Notes: generated by a model from the letters alone, not told the origin. Positions 17,848 through 29,832 are shown, counted from the stretch's first letter. The stretch: DNA of 64,000 bases from Symbiodinium natans (GCA_905221605.1 CAJNDS010002702.1:234501-298500), one strand, 5' to 3'. Made by a program: numbers and translations.

Positions 17848-20464
17848 GACCTTGAGGTGGTCTTGCGGAGGCACAAGCTGATTCAATCCAAGGCCTGGGC
17901 TTAGGGTTTAGGGTTTAGGGTTTAGGGTTTAGGGTTTAGGGTTTAGGGTTTAGGGTTTAGGGTTTAGGGTTTAGGGTTTAGGGTTTAGGGTTTAGGGTTT
18001 AGTCCTCGAAAGGACTCTTAACCCCAGAATCCAAGAAGTAGAATCTAACCCTCTACGCAAGAAATAAGGGGATCCACTTTTGCGGATACTCCGAAGGGAA
18101 TTGGGGAGCCGGCATGTGCGGAGACTCCGCGGCTGTTGCCTTTCGACCCCAAACCCTGAACATTTTTCAGCTGTAAATCCTATAATCCCTTCCCCCTTTT
18201 ATTAAATACCCCCCTAATAATAAAAATACTTTCCGGAAAAACCTCCCGAAACCGAGCCCGCCTTTTAAAACCTATTCCGAATTAGGGGGGGGGTTCAGGG
18301 CTCCTGAAACCCTGAAGCCAAGGAGGGTTTAGGGTCTAATTAGGGTTTAGGGTTTAGGGTTCAGGGCTTAGGGTTCATTAAGGGTTTAGGCTTCGGAGTC
18401 AAGGCTTTTCGCAGCACGAAGCTGTCTGCGGGCTGCCTGTCTGGCTGCCTGTGAGCCTGGCTCTCCTCAGCCTACCTGACTAGTCATACTATATGCCAGA
18501 TCTTTCCTGCCTGGCTGTCTTGCTACTCTAAACCCTACTTAACCCTAAGCCCTAAACCCTATGCCCTAAGTCTAATTTGGCGACATTTCGATAAAAATAC
18601 CCCCTAATAATAAAAATACTTTTCGAATTTTTAAAGGGGGGGGGGGGACCCCCCGTTTAATATTAGGGGGAAGGGATTAAACCCTAAGGTTTGTACCCTA
18701 AGAGTCAATTATATAAGCCCTAAACCCTAAACCCTACAAGGCCTCTACCCAAAACCTTGAACCCTGAGGGAAAAGATGAAACCTTCGAAGTGATCTCGCC
18801 CGGTCATGGCATCAGCAACGTGACCTGGATGAATGCGTCCTAGGGTTTAGGGTTTAGGGTTTAGGGTTTAGGGTTTAAGGTTTAGGGTTTAGGGTTTAGG
18901 GCTCGCCCTGAACAGCCCTAAGCTAGATCAGTCCGATCTGAGGATGATGTACACCACGTCGCAGTGCCTGTCTCAGCATTCGTGCATGCATGTGGCTTCA
19001 TGGTTCACTCTGTGTGTGCGTGGGGGCGCATGTGCTTGCCGGTGTGTTGCGCGCTCGCTTGGGCAAGCTTGCCTGCTGTCTACTCTCAGGGGAACGATCG
19101 GCTGATTCGACTGGAAGAGGCCTCAAAGTCAATGCGACCAGCGCAAGCATCCCAAATTGAAGAAGCCCCACGCTCAAACTAGTGTTTGCTCAAGCACAGC
19201 ATGCCGCCAGCGGCAGCTTCGACATGCTCGTGCTGTGAATCAATGCGCACAGACACTAGCACAAGACGTTCAGCTAAATGTACGTGGCTTGAACGCGGAG
19301 CTAACTTTTAGCAAACATGGCAAGCTCCAACTAGCTCGGAGAAGTCAGAGAAGGTCTGCCACCAATCGTCTACCAAGCAGCTAAGTCGGAGATAGACACG
19401 GTCGGATGTGCAGCGTTACCTTTGTCATCGGGCGGTAGCATTTTACATTCTTAAGGGTACTTAAACTCGAAAAGGAATAGAAAGCTTTTTTTTCTCATCC
19501 TATCCTGACCGTGAACTAGTTACGTACGATGTTGAGTCGCTTGGGATGCTCACATGGCCTTGCGGCCAACGCATTCGGCTGGAAGGCCACGCGGCTGAAC
19601 GCATTCCACTCCAACTGATAGTTACAGATGTTTAAAAAAGCAACAGGGGTGACGTATGACTCACCTTTCTTGGGGGAGTTCCTAGAAGGGTTATCGTCTG
19701 TTGAGGGTATATGCAGGGTACCCAGAAGCTCCCCTAAACTTAAACCCTATTTTGGGGAATGTTGGGGAAATACCTTCAAATACAGTTGCATCCTTCAGGC
19801 CTGTTCTTCTCCTCCGAGAAGGCGCGCAAAGGCACGACTTTCTGTGGCCTTCGACTGATCATGTTACATATGTATATATATATATATAATGTTGTATAAA
19901 CTAGGTGTGTAGTACTGCCATACTGGTAAGGCTATCAGAATGATCCTTCCTTACGTATATTCTGCGAGCTTGGGAGGATCTGAAGCGGCTACCTGGACCT
20001 CTCACTGCCTTGGCTGCTGCTGCAGCACCGGTGCATTCCCCAGAACAGAGTTGTTGAGGTTTTTTTGGCATTCCTATCGCCTCTTCCCGGCCTTCAAACC
20101 CTAAACCCTAAACCCTAAACCCTAAACCCTATTCTGGCCGTGTGCCGTGGCCTTTTAAGGTGTTGAGTGGGTCTGTAGCGCCTGCTCAACGGCGAGCTCG
20201 ACGGTGGCCAACTGGCCACGTGGTGCGCCGGGATCGATGGTTTAGGGTTTAGGGTTTAGGGTTTAGGGTTCAGGGTTTAGGTCGATATGAGCATTTGCCC
20301 CAAATAGAGGTGCCCCCAAGGAACCTCAAAATAGCCTACTGCCATTTTCGGAAGCCCCCGGATATCTTCCTGTGCGCATGTTGTGCTTGGACTTCCATGG
20401 CGTGTCTCTCCTAAGGCAGCATCGTGTGTATCTAAACAGCCCGAGCGCATTTGATCTTGAGCAG
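17848..20464 (+). CDS. Further + strand exons, probably gene A or a following gene
   Basis: Exons with splice-like borders: 17848-17892 (GAGAG|G, GC donor; DLEVVLRRHKLIQSK), 18776-18836 (AAAAG|A, GT donor; ETFEVISPGHGISNVTWMNA), 19090-19182 (CTCAG|G to TAG; GNDRLIRLEEASKS), 19977-20024 (GGGAG|G, GC donor; DLKRLPGPLTALAAAA), 20179-20231 (TGTAG|C; RLLNGELDGGQLATWCAG), 20416-20464 (CTAAG|G, GT donor; QHRVYLNSPSAFDLEQ). Telomere-type arrays lie in most gaps. Whether all belong to one transcript is unknown, and no domain was recognised. The TAG at 19182 would be skipped if the donor lies earlier. Confidence 0.45.
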
Positions 20465-21059
20465 GTCAGCGTCTGATCATTGGGTTTAGGGTTTAGGGTT
20501 TAGGGTTTAGGGTTTAGGGTTTAGGGTTTAGGGTTTAGGGTTTAGGGTTTAGGGGTCCACGGATCACTAGTGCCGCAACTCAGAGTGCGACTTCTGCGTT
20601 CTATGTTCGCTTGCCGCTGTGCCTTTGCACTCAAGTTGCTGGACACGTTAGACACGTCTCCAAAGTGAGTTCCACTGGGTTCCCACGCAAGATGTATGCT
20701 GCCGCAGCGTTCCGGGGCAGCATCAGTCGGAATGCAACCCTAAACCCTAAACCCTAAACCCTAAACCCTAAACCCTAAACCGTCTTCCTGCATCCCAAGC
20801 GCCGTCATCCGAGGTCAGGGAGACGGAAGGTGCCTAGGAGAACTCGAACGATGACGAACTTGCTATATGTGTCCGCGGTCGTGGCCACAGCAAACGGCAG
20901 CAGCTCCTTAGCTGCAGGGTTTAGGGTTTAGGGTTTAGGGTTTAGGGTTTAGGGCTTAGGGCTTAGGGCTTAGGGCTTAGGGCTTAGGGTTTAGGGTTTA
21001 GGGTTTAGGGTTTAGTTGTATCACCCCTTGATCCCTGACCTGCAAATTGATAAGTTGCA

Positions 21060-21180
21060 AAGTTTACCGGATCAGGGTCAGGGGCTGCAGAGTCCTCCAA
21101 TGCCAGTGTGACGCGGGCGGTCGGCGCTCACAGTGGCCTCGACACCCGGGCTTAAAACCCTGATTCGAACCCTGAGCCCT
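21060..21180 (+). CDS. Exon-like fragment, unknown
   Basis: After CTGCAGAG, about 21083-21147 reads SSNASVTRAVGAHSGLDTR and is followed by GC. Coding-like composition only. Confidence 0.25.
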
Positions 21181-22255
21181 AAACCCTACACACCCTAAAC
21201 CCTAACCCTAAACCCCGAAACCCTAAACCCTGTTGTGATTTCTTATCTTGCGAAAGCCAAGGCATTGGCAGCACAGAGATACGCTGTACAGAATTGCCCA
21301 CATCTCCAGGCCGAGCCATACGCGTAATTGCTGCACATCTCCAGAAACCTCAACAGAAGATGGGGGTTTAGGGTTTAGGGTTTAGGGTTAGGGTTGGAGT
21401 TGGGCTTATACATCCGATCTGTTCAGCCTGACCTAGTTGGCTCATCTCCCTGTCCATCTGCTGTTTGACTTCGAGCAGTGTCACACGATCATTTGCAGGT
21501 CTTCTCGAGGTGTTCGTATGATTTGTTCTGTGCATGCGAATATCAGAAAAGCTTAAGTCCGTGGGGGCACGACCAAGTCTTGGTTTTCGGTTTCGGGACA
21601 AGATCTAGCGTCTTCCAGTTAAATGGGAGACTCATGAGTGGCAAGCAAGGACAGCATATCAGAAGCACAGAAAGGGTGACGTGGCAGAGTGTCCAGGTTT
21701 TCTGCCTCTGGCAATTGCAACTGTCAATCTGCTCCGTCCGTCTTTGGCAAGGCGGCTGCGATAGTGAGGCAGTGGCTGGCGCATGCTATTCCACCCGAAC
21801 GGGCGTGAATTGGGCATGTTGCTTGGGCGCACTGCTGAAGCTTTGTTGTCCCGCAGTGATGTGATCCCGTTTCGCTGTGGCCTGAGAAGTTCAAGTCTGT
21901 CCGCAGCGTTATGAGGTGGAGCGCCAAGCAGTAGTTGCATGACTGTTCCTTTACCGCCGCCAAATGGCGGCTTCGACTGCAATGAGACATTCTGCTTTCG
22001 AGATTCGGCTGTTCGGTGGCGCATCTTCTGATCCTCATGTAGATGTGACCGTGATTGCTCTTACAAGCCCCCCTGCTGCTTTCTTGCATGCTCTCCCGCG
22101 CCCCTCTGTCGAACCGATGCTTGCTCTGTATTAAAGTTCTGATTTTGAGGAGCACAATTGAGAGCGCTCAGCAAAGGTGGCGCGTATGAGGGCTATTGCA
22201 GTTTCGCCGGTGATACGGTTACAGCTACTAGCACATCACGGCCTCTGGGCTTGCA

Positions 22256-22441
22256 TTGGGGCAACTAAGATTTGGAACTTTTGCCGACGTCTTCTGTGTG
22301 AGGTCTACAACCGTTTCTGGTACCAGCACAACGCACACCACCACTAGCTCTGTGAGCACGAGCTCGCTCAGCACTAGCAGTGTTACAATGACAACTACAC
22401 TGCCTTTTCCACCAGAAGGCAGGGCTCATTGGAATGTGTAG
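22256..22441 (+). CDS. Ser/Thr-rich ORF
   Basis: The stretch TTVSGTSTTHTTTSSVSTSS and the following STSSVTMTTTLPFPPEG resembles the Thr/Ser mucin-like segments common in predicted dinoflagellate secreted or surface proteins. It ends in TAG at 22439-22441. The start given is only the open frame; the exon border is unclear. Between 21.4 and 22.2 kb several overlapping frames are open but none is convincing. Confidence 0.35.
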   Translation: MGQLRFGTFADVFCVRSTTVSGTSTTHTTTSSVSTSSLSTSSVTMTTTLPFPPEGRAHWNV

Positions 22442-23097
22442 CTGGAGTTTCTAGACACGTGTGTAGAGTGTGTAGACAAGTCCTCTGCAGGAAGTCCTGT
22501 TGCCGAGCACGGACAGCTTAGGGTCGTTGGGACTCAAATAGTGGGTGGCAGCCTCAGAATGCGACACAAATGCATGCAGTGTCTAACCGAGGGTCCCTGA
22601 AGAAGGTACCGTTTGTAGGTGTTATAAGAACAAGCACTCCGAAAACAGGACCCCCAAAGGGACCCTAAACCCTAAACCCTAAACACTAAACCCTAAACCC
22701 TAAACCCCTACTTTAGAGCAGCCCCCCGCCGACTTGCAATACTTGGTACTTTTGAGGTCAGCACGGCGAATCTGTCCGGCTCCGTGGCATGTCACTCTTT
22801 TGGTCACAGTGCCTCTGCCGCATTGCTGGGGTTTAGGGTTTAGGGTTTATAGGGTTCAGGGTTCAGGGTTTAGGGTTTAGGGTTTAGGGTGCTGGAGCTT
22901 GCACATGAAGGCGCGTGCATGCCGGATCATGATTGGCCCACGGCCCGAAGCAGATCATGGAGGGTCTACAATGATTGCCTTCGAGCCAGTCGACACGATT
23001 TGTAACTTCCCCCTTCAAAAGTTCGCCATGCGCCTAACATAACCGACTTGAGAGGGCTTAAGTGTGGGCATCTGCGGGCGCATCCCTGGAAGCTGCC

Positions 23098-23220
23098 ATG
23101 GCGATGCTGGCGCGGTCTCCTGCGCCAGGGGCGCCCAGTCCCGGGCTTGGGGCGCCCGGAGGCAGCCCGGCTTCGCTGGAGACGGCGCCGAAGGCGGTGA
23201 ACCATGTTCTGGGGTCCTGA
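23098..23220 (+). CDS. GC-rich Ala/Pro/Gly ORF, possible terminal exon
   Basis: Reads MAMLARSPAPGAPSPGLGAP and continues to VNHVLGS and TGA at 23218-23220, with G or C at most third positions. Three other frames are also open here because of high GC, so the frame choice is tentative. It is followed by TA microsatellites (23300-23395). Confidence 0.3.
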   Translation: MAMLARSPAPGAPSPGLGAPGGSPASLETAPKAVNHVLGS

Positions 23221-23442
23221 CAAGTAGGCAAGCAGAGGTTAGGACCCAAGACCTCGGCATTTGCAATGGAGCCAATGAGTATTGTGTATATACATATACA
23301 TTGTATATATATATATATATATATATATTGTATTTATTTATATTTGTATTTATTTTGTAATTATTTCATGTGTGTATATATATATATATATATGTAGCTA
23401 CCTACTTTCCCGCTGCCGTACTATGAGCAAGGGAAGCTGAAG

Positions 23443-23894
23443 TCCCCCCAAAGTGGCCCCATCGCCATCGCCGGGGAAGGTCAATGCATTCCGTAACTTC
23501 TGCCAGCAAGTGACGGAGCAACTCTGCTTGGAGTTCGAGCGGGAGGCATCACTGAGAGTGTCTGCTCCATGCTCTAAAGAGCTCGACCTTAAGGGGGCCC
23601 TGCTGCAAGACTGCCTTCTTCGGCAGGTTCAGCAGTTGACAGAGGATGCCTGGCGCTTATCTGCTTGGGCTCAGTGTTCAGATAATTGCAGTGCTCATAG
23701 TTTCATTTGTTTTGTAGGCGATCGCTGGTCGATGCGGAGCAGGGTGGGTGTCTCAGGTTGTGCGCTATCGCGCAGAGTTGGCCAGATGCGCAGACCTCCT
23801 GGCGTACCAGCTGGGCAAAGAAAAGCAGCTGCTTGGATTTACTTGGCAGGGCGTTGCCCGTGGTGCTGTGGAAGCTTCGGTTGAGAACTGCTGA
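23443..23894 (+). CDS. Gene B, last two exons, unknown helical protein
   Basis: Exon 23443-23662 (after CTGAAG) reads KVNAFRNFCQQVTEQLCLEF then EREASLRVS and QDCLLRQVQQLTEDAWRLS. A 55-bp intron (23663-23717, GC...TTTTGTAG) follows. Exon 23718-23894 reads AIAGRCGAGWVSQVVRYRAE, ADLLAYQLGKEKQLLGFTWQ and ends SVENC with TGA at 23892-23894. Phase is 0 on both sides. Read without splicing, the long open frame changes to a Cys/Arg-rich nonsense tail, so the spliced frame is preferred. Probably alpha-helical; family not recognised. Confidence 0.55.
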
Positions 23895-23999
23895 CGGGAC
23901 TCGACGTTAGTAGTCAGTGCCTTGGTGCAACCGCCGCCATAAAAATGGGCGACAGCCCCTCAGCCCCTCTGAGACCACATGAGACCACTTTTGTCTCAG

Positions 24000-25745
24000 A
24001 TATCACATCATGTTGGAGAGCATCGCGGGCAACACTTCCATGCTGATGGGCAAAGCGAGCGAGGCCGGACATGTGCAGAAAAGGGCCTGACAGGGGCATG
24101 CTTCCCATTCGGGCAGGCGCCTAGAACAAAGCGTGGATCCACGTCATGCCATGCCAGGTCGGAAACAAGGCCAACATGAGCGATCCCCTCCTGAAGCAGC
24201 AGCTCTTTGGATTGGAAGAGACCGTTCGAACAAAGTCCTAACCCCCAAGTCCCTGGTCTATGCGCCTACGCGCCTATGCTCGACGTTCAACCATCCAACC
24301 CCTACCTGGCACTATTCGTAGTATGCACCTACAACGTTCTGTTGCTTATGGTTTCTATTCAACTCATGTAGACAACAGTTTTATGACTGGGTTCCTGAAA
24401 TTGAAGCCCCATGTTGGACCCCAATCCAAGGACTGGTCTTAGGAACCTCTGAAGCCCATAAAGCCCTATAAAGCCTATATGTCCCATAGACCCTAACACC
24501 CTAAGGGTTTAGGGCTAGGGTTTAGGGGTTAGGGTTTAGGGTTAGGGGTTAGGGTTTAGGGGTTAGGGTTTAGGGTTTGGCCTCATGACTGCCGTGAGGA
24601 TGCATCAGATGCTGGACCAAGTCCTACAAGGCCAAACGGGTGCGCTGGCAGAAAATCTGGGGGGCATCGACGAACACCGCACCTTGGCTGCGGGCACGAC
24701 GACCACTGCGACATTTCTCATATTACTCTTGTGGAACCCTGCTTGCTGTTTTGGCCCTTCTTTAAAGACGCTTTGATCCGGATTAGCGAAGTTCGAGACT
24801 AGAAGGCCCAGATTTGGTGAAGGTCAGCTCCTTCCCGCACTGGAGTAATGCAGGTCGCCAGGGTTTTGAGGGTTTTGATGTTTCAGCAGCAGCCTTACCT
24901 TTCTGTATATATGTACCCTATATATATATATATGTGAGTATATGTGTGTAGTACTCTCCTTAGAGGAGGCCCCAGAAGCGCTAGAAACCTTAGAAGCCCT
25001 CTGAACCCTGTTAGTCCCAGAAGCCCCGAGATGCCCAACTCTGGGTCCTCCGCATAGTTTCATGCCCCTCATTTCCGATACTTCAGAACCCTTTACAGCA
25101 GGCAAGAGACCATATTAAGGGACCATGAAACTCCCCCTAGATGGGTAACCCTAGACCCTCAACCCCAAACCCTAAACCCGAAACCCTAAACCCTAAACCG
25201 TCCGCCTACGCGCGGGCACGGGTGTGCGAAAGGTCGGCTCGCCGAGTCGCACCTGATGAAGTCCTCGGAGCTTCAAAATCAATCCGAGGTACGCTTTAGG
25301 GTTTATAGGGTTTAGGTTAGTGACAAGTTTTCTCCAGCCCGGTGTTTTGGCACGGTCGCTACCACTGCCCTTCCCCCTCCCCCCCCCTCCCCCCACCTAC
25401 CCAGCCCTGACTCTCTGGGTGGTGAGGGGTGGCGGTGCTTGGCATCATGTGTACTCCCCTCCCCCTACGTAGGGCAAACGTCTAAGAAGTGTCGGACCTC
25501 TCCGGTTTGGGGCATTTATGGTATCAAAGCGAGGCTCTGCGGGTGCAGGTTTTGGGATGTAGAGTTCGGGATTTCAGGGGACGAGATGCACAAATCACAC
25601 ATGAACCTTCGTAACACCACAGCTGAATGAGTGCTACTTCTGGATAAGCACGTGGAGCAGGCGGTGCAAAAGGAGCTTGAGAACATCCTCCAGGCGTTGC
25701 GCCTCGTCCGTTCTCAGCTTCTGCGGGAATCCAAGTCCATCTTGG
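24000..25745 (+). CDS. Gene C exons, unknown
   Basis: Exon from 24000 (GTCTCAG|A) reads YHIMLESIAGNTSMLMGKAS. Exon 24158-24234 (CCAG|G, GT donor) reads VGNKANMSDPLLKQQLFGLE and ETVRT. Exon 24599-24709 (GTGAG|G) completes a lysine codon (AA|G) and reads MHQMLDQVLQGQTGALAENL then GGIDEHRTLAAGTTTT. Exon 25233-25288 (CGAAAG|G, GTACGC donor) reads RLAESHLMKSSELQNQSE. A last open piece, about 25630-25745, reads VLLLDKHVEQAVQKELENIL then QALRLVRSQLLRESKSILVF. The Gln/Leu/Glu pattern suggests coiled coil. The link between the last two exons is not settled. Confidence 0.5.
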
Positions 25746-25944
25746 TTTTCGGCGACCCTAATAAACCCTAAACAACAAACCCCAAGGGGTTCCGGGGTTT
25801 AGGGGGTTCGGAGTGTCGGGGTTTAAGGGTTCAGGGGGTGAGGGCTTGCCAACTGAGGAACATGCCTCCGGTGACCTATGCCCAGGCCCCAATGATAAGG
25901 CGCGGACCGTGGACAAAAGGGGTCTTGAAACCCGACAAGCCTTA

Positions 25945-26041
25945 CAAGCCCTACAAACCCTACAAACCCTACAAACCCTACAAACCCTGCAAACCCTGCA
26001 AACCCCGTAACCCCTGTAAACCCTATAAACCCTACAACCCC
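25945..26041 (+). repeat. Nonamer array CCCTACAAA and variants
   Basis: About ten 9-bp units (CCCTACAAA, CCCTGCAAA, CCCTATAAA). Gives spurious YKP-repeat and LQT-repeat ORFs on the + strand. Confidence 0.85.
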
Positions 26042-26049
26042 TAGGCCTG

Positions 26050-27015
26050 AAGACCATCAGCTGCAAGCGAGCAGCAAGTCTGGAGAACTGCGGTGTTGAG
26101 TATCATTCAGTTGGGTATTTCCCACAAATCGGGGTATTCTCTTCATGGTCCCCCCAACAACATCTTAAATCCTTGTTAAAAGGACCCCCCCCCCCTCCTT
26201 CCACCCGGCATGTTCGGAACCCCCCCCCCCCATGCTGAAACAACGCGTTGAAAAGATGGAGGGGATGGATTGCGGGTTCAGAGGGTCAAGCCTGAATCTG
26301 AACAATATCGGGTGATATCTGGGATAGGCTGGAGTCTCGGAGGTTATAGGTTGAGGCTTAGGGTTTAGGGGTTCATGTATAGGACTCAAAGCATGCTCCG
26401 TGAGTTTTTGAGAAGGGTAGGGCTCTTAACCGTGTGGCTTGAGATCGACAACTCCAGGTCAAGGCACCCGGGATTTCTTAAATTTGAGGCCCCCTTTCTT
26501 TCAGAAATGTGGCCCCGCACGTCGAGGGCACCCTGAATTTCTGTATTGATTTTATTTCTTTCTGAAATCCAAAGCCTGACAAGCCAAACTAAATTCAGAC
26601 ACTCAGGGAGCTGGAAGTCTGAGTTTAGTTTTGGAGGGTTTCGGCAGGTCTGGTATTTCTTACGACCAGTGACCCCCCAAATAAGAAGATTTGGCCCCAC
26701 AGCTGAGGTATCCTGCATTTCTTAGTTTCTTATTGCACTTTCGACCGAACCCCTCATTTTCTTACGCCAACGTTTTCTTTCCTCAGTGCCGTCGCAGTCG
26801 CAGTAGCTCCTTCTTTCAGGGATGCAGAGCTTGCACGCTCTTGCTCTCACAAGGGTTGAGGGTCTCAATTCGGGTTGTCCCTAAACAAACCTCCCTATAC
26901 ACTTGGACACACTGAGGGCTTCGTCAGGGTCTAGCGGGGCGAGTCCTAAACCCTAAACCCTAAGCCCTAAGCCCTAAGCCCTAAACCCTAAACCCTAAAC
27001 CCTAAACCCTTGCTT
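26050..27015. other. Stretch without a placed gene
   Basis: Contains C tracts near 26185-26230, a short TTTAGGG block (26355-26375) and CCCTAAA/CCCTAAG repeats (26944-27010). I saw no convincing exon. Confidence 0.4.
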
Positions 27016-27021
27016 GGCAAG

Positions 27022-29094
27022 GCCACCTGCGGCGGCTCCTGGTGTGCCCTTTGATCGTCCTATGAGCCTGAGCCTGCCTTGGATTTGGGGTTAAGTGTTT
27101 AGGGTCTAGGGTTTAGAGTTTAGGGTTTAGGGCTTAGCGCTTAGGGCTTTGAGGGTTTAGGGCTTTCAGGGTTTAGGGCTTATGGCTTTTAGGGTTTAGG
27201 GTTTAGGGCTCAGGTCTTTCGCCCCCCTTCAACCCTTTTCTCCATACCGCCCACACCCCAATACCCAACACGGTGGGCCCCTAAACCCTAAACCCTACAA
27301 ACTAGAGCGCGCTGCGGGCGCTGCGGTAAGCAGCAGCGAGCGTGCAGGTGGCTGCTAAACCCTAAACCCTAAACCCTAAACCCTAAACCCTAAACCCTAA
27401 ACCCTAAACCCTAAACCCTAAACCCTAAACGCTAAACCCTAAACCCTAAACCCTAAACCCTAAACCCTAAACCCTAAACCCTAAACCCTAAACCCTAAAC
27501 CCTACCATCCACGCCCCTAAGCCCCACATGCCCCTGCGTGGCATCTAAGGGGAGGTTGCCAGATGACACCTCCGATGCCGCCTTTCCCGCAGTACTGCCA
27601 AGTCCAGCAAGTCCATCCGCTCCCCGGCTGGTTTAGGGCTATAGGGTTTAGGGCTTAGGGGCTAGGGTTTAGGGTTTAGAGTTTAGGGTTTAGGGTTTGA
27701 GGTTTAGGGCTACAGGGTTTCGGGTTTGCGGCTATAGGGTTTAGGGCTAGAGGGCTTAGGGTTCAGGGTTTAGGGAAAAGAGTTGCCAGAATGGACTGCC
27801 TGCATGTGGTAGGTACCCCTACTGTAAGCCTGAAAGCCCTAAATTAGGCAGCTCAGTCTTGGTATTTTGTCTCTTGCAGGTAGCCCTTGCAGGCCTTCAA
27901 GCAATCCTCGGAAACCTAGTGGTACCCTTGTTTTGGAGCCTTCTTCAGCACACAGAAGGCCTCAGAGGATACTTTGGGATGTTCCCCCTTATACTAGCAG
28001 CCCTTAATAGGGATTATAGTACCCTAATCCCTAAACCTAGACCCTAAATCCTAAACCCTCAACCCTAAACCCTAAACCCTAACCCTAAACCCCCTTATTA
28101 TAATCCCTATTCATGACGGTTGGTATAAGGGGGGAACATCCCAAAGGATGCTCTTACATGGAACCCGAGGATGGTACCCGGAATGCCGGTTATGAAGCTT
28201 GGATGCAGAAGCTCCTCAAACCCTAAACCCTAAACCCTAAACCCTAAACCCCTCAACTGTGCCCCGCAGCCCTGCAGCCTAAGGCTTGTAATCCCTATCA
28301 ACCTAAGACACTAATCGGAATTTTCTGTGGAATCCACGTCCGAACTTTTTTTGGTGCTGTGCGATACCACAAATAGCTTTCTTTGAGCATATCTGCTCGG
28401 GGAGGGCGCAGTACTTCTCGGATGACAGAAGTGATAAAGGTTTGGCAAGAAAAATTGTTTTAGGTCGCTTCTGCTGTAGTCTCAGGAGTGTCTGGTCGGG
28501 GTCCGATGGTTTTTGCGGTCGAAACCCCGGTCTTGGCATTTCCTTTCGGATTTGGACGGCGATTCCTTCAACATGGGGAGTATTCTGGAAATGTCAGGGC
28601 AGTCGGCATCCCTAAACCCTAAACCCTAAACCCTAAACCCATAATACTCCAAGGCCGGAGTGAAGCCAGCCCAAACACCCACAACCTTACGAACCCTGAA
28701 GCTTGGGCTGTTCCCCCTGAGATTCAACAGTCCTTCATAGGGATTAGAGAGTACCCCTTATTATGAAAATCCTATGAAGGACTTTTTAATACTAACAGTC
28801 ATGAATAGGGATAAGAGTACCCCCCTTATTAAGATCCTTATTAAGGACTGTTAGTATAAGGGGGAACATATAAGAGTACCCCCTTATTAAGATCCCTATT
28901 AAGGACTGTTAGTATAAGGGGGAACATATAAGAGTACCCCCCTTATTAAGATCCCTATTAAGGACTGTTAGTATAAGGGGGAACATTCCGACCTGAAGCT
29001 TCTTTCCTCAGGCCACCAGGTCCCGGTGGCATGCGACCTTTTGGAGTGGTCCCGCAGCCGACGAGCCCGTTCAATGGCAACAATGGGACGCCAG
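27022..29094 (+). CDS. Gene D exons, Pro-rich protein, unknown
   Basis: Exon 27022-27081 (GGCAAG|G, GA donor) reads PPAAAPGVPFDRPMSLSLPW. Exon 27550-27630 (CTAAG|G) reads GRLPDDTSDAAFPAVLPSPA and ends ASPSAPRL; its GT donor is the first GT of a GTTTAGGG array. An exon from 27880 (TTGCAG|G) is open in two frames (VALAGLQAILGNLVVPLFW, or a Pro/Ser frame) and I cannot choose. Exon 29012-29094 (CCTCAG|G, GC donor) reads PPGPGGMRPFGVVPQPTSPF then NGNNGTP. Low-complexity Pro/Ser/Gly content suggests a disordered protein. A short piece near 27308-27327 has a GTAAGC donor. Confidence 0.45.
27975..28143. mobile_element. MITE family M1 split by a telomere-type array
   Basis: Both inverted ends are present (TGGGATGTTCCCCC at left, GGGGGAACATCCCA at right). 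The middle, where other copies keep a short palindrome, contains about 65 bp of CCCTAAA-type repeats (28028-28093), some degenerate. The array starts just after ATTATAGTACCC and ends just before CCTTATTATAATCCC, so it sits inside the palindrome. Confidence 0.7.
28705..28990. mobile_element. MITE family M1 with tandemly repeated right half
   Basis: The left part resembles the M1 start (GTTCCCCCTGAGATTCAACA). The right part is a near-exact tandem repeat of about 60 bp, three copies between about 28805 and 28986, each containing AGAGTACCCCCTTATTAAGA, GGACTGTTAGTATAAGGGGG and AACAT. Only the last copy is followed by unrelated sequence. Confidence 0.7.
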
Positions 29095-29723
29095 GCGCGT
29101 GAGGGTTTAGGGTTTAGGGTTTAGGGTTTAGGGTTTAGGGTTTAGGGTTTAGGGTTTAGGGTTTAGGGTTTAGGGTTTAGGGTTTAGGGTTCAGGTGTGT
29201 GATGGTGTGTTGTTCGGGTTGAGGGTTTGCTTTGTGGTCCAGATAGGGATAAGCTTGCGGAGTTTGTGGCTTCGAGTCCGTAAGCAACCTTGAAACCCAC
29301 ACAGCCCATATCGCTTGATGGTTGCCTGGCGGATGGATTTGCATATGACAGGCGTGCCTCCTGTGTCCCCGGGCGGAGTAAGCGCGAGAGAAGCGCTTGC
29401 GAAGAACGCCGCTGCGGTCGGAACCGCTGGGTCAGCAGACATTGGAGCACTCGGATTAAAGAACCCGAACCAACGATATGCGTGACCAGTTGATGCTGAA
29501 GGCACGTGAGCCTGACAACGCTGCAGAGATGCCCAAGGCGGCTTGACATTGTCATGACATGAGTAGCCGCTGTACAGCTTTGAGCCGCCCTCAGGCTCAA
29601 AGACGCCGGTAGGAGAGATTGGCCAATGACACGCCAACGCATGGCCACAGTGGTGGAAGAAGGGGCGTTTGTGCTGTTGCGCCCTCTGTGATTTTGCACC
29701 ATTTCTCACCTGACCTCACAACT

Positions 29724-29832
29724 GGCTGGTTCTTAGTAGGGAATGAGGGAATGAGGTACCCTATATCCCCTGTATATACCCTTTCAGGGACTATGTAGGG
29801 TACATTCCCCCATGCCCTACTAAGAACCAGGC
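29724..29832. mobile_element. MITE family M5, full copy
   Basis: Inverted ends GGCTGGTTCTTAGTAGGGAA and CCCTACTAAGAACCAGGC; the centre holds ATACCCTTTCAGGGACTATG. A left half of the same element is at about 578-633 (GGCTGGTTCGTAGTAAGGAA), where it stops near its centre and continues directly as TTTAGGG repeats. Confidence 0.7.

Noticed and set aside
29184-29709. Two minus-strand ORFs of 172 codons in different frames
   Set aside because: They overlap almost completely in different frames, have no recognisable domain, and run into the telomere array.
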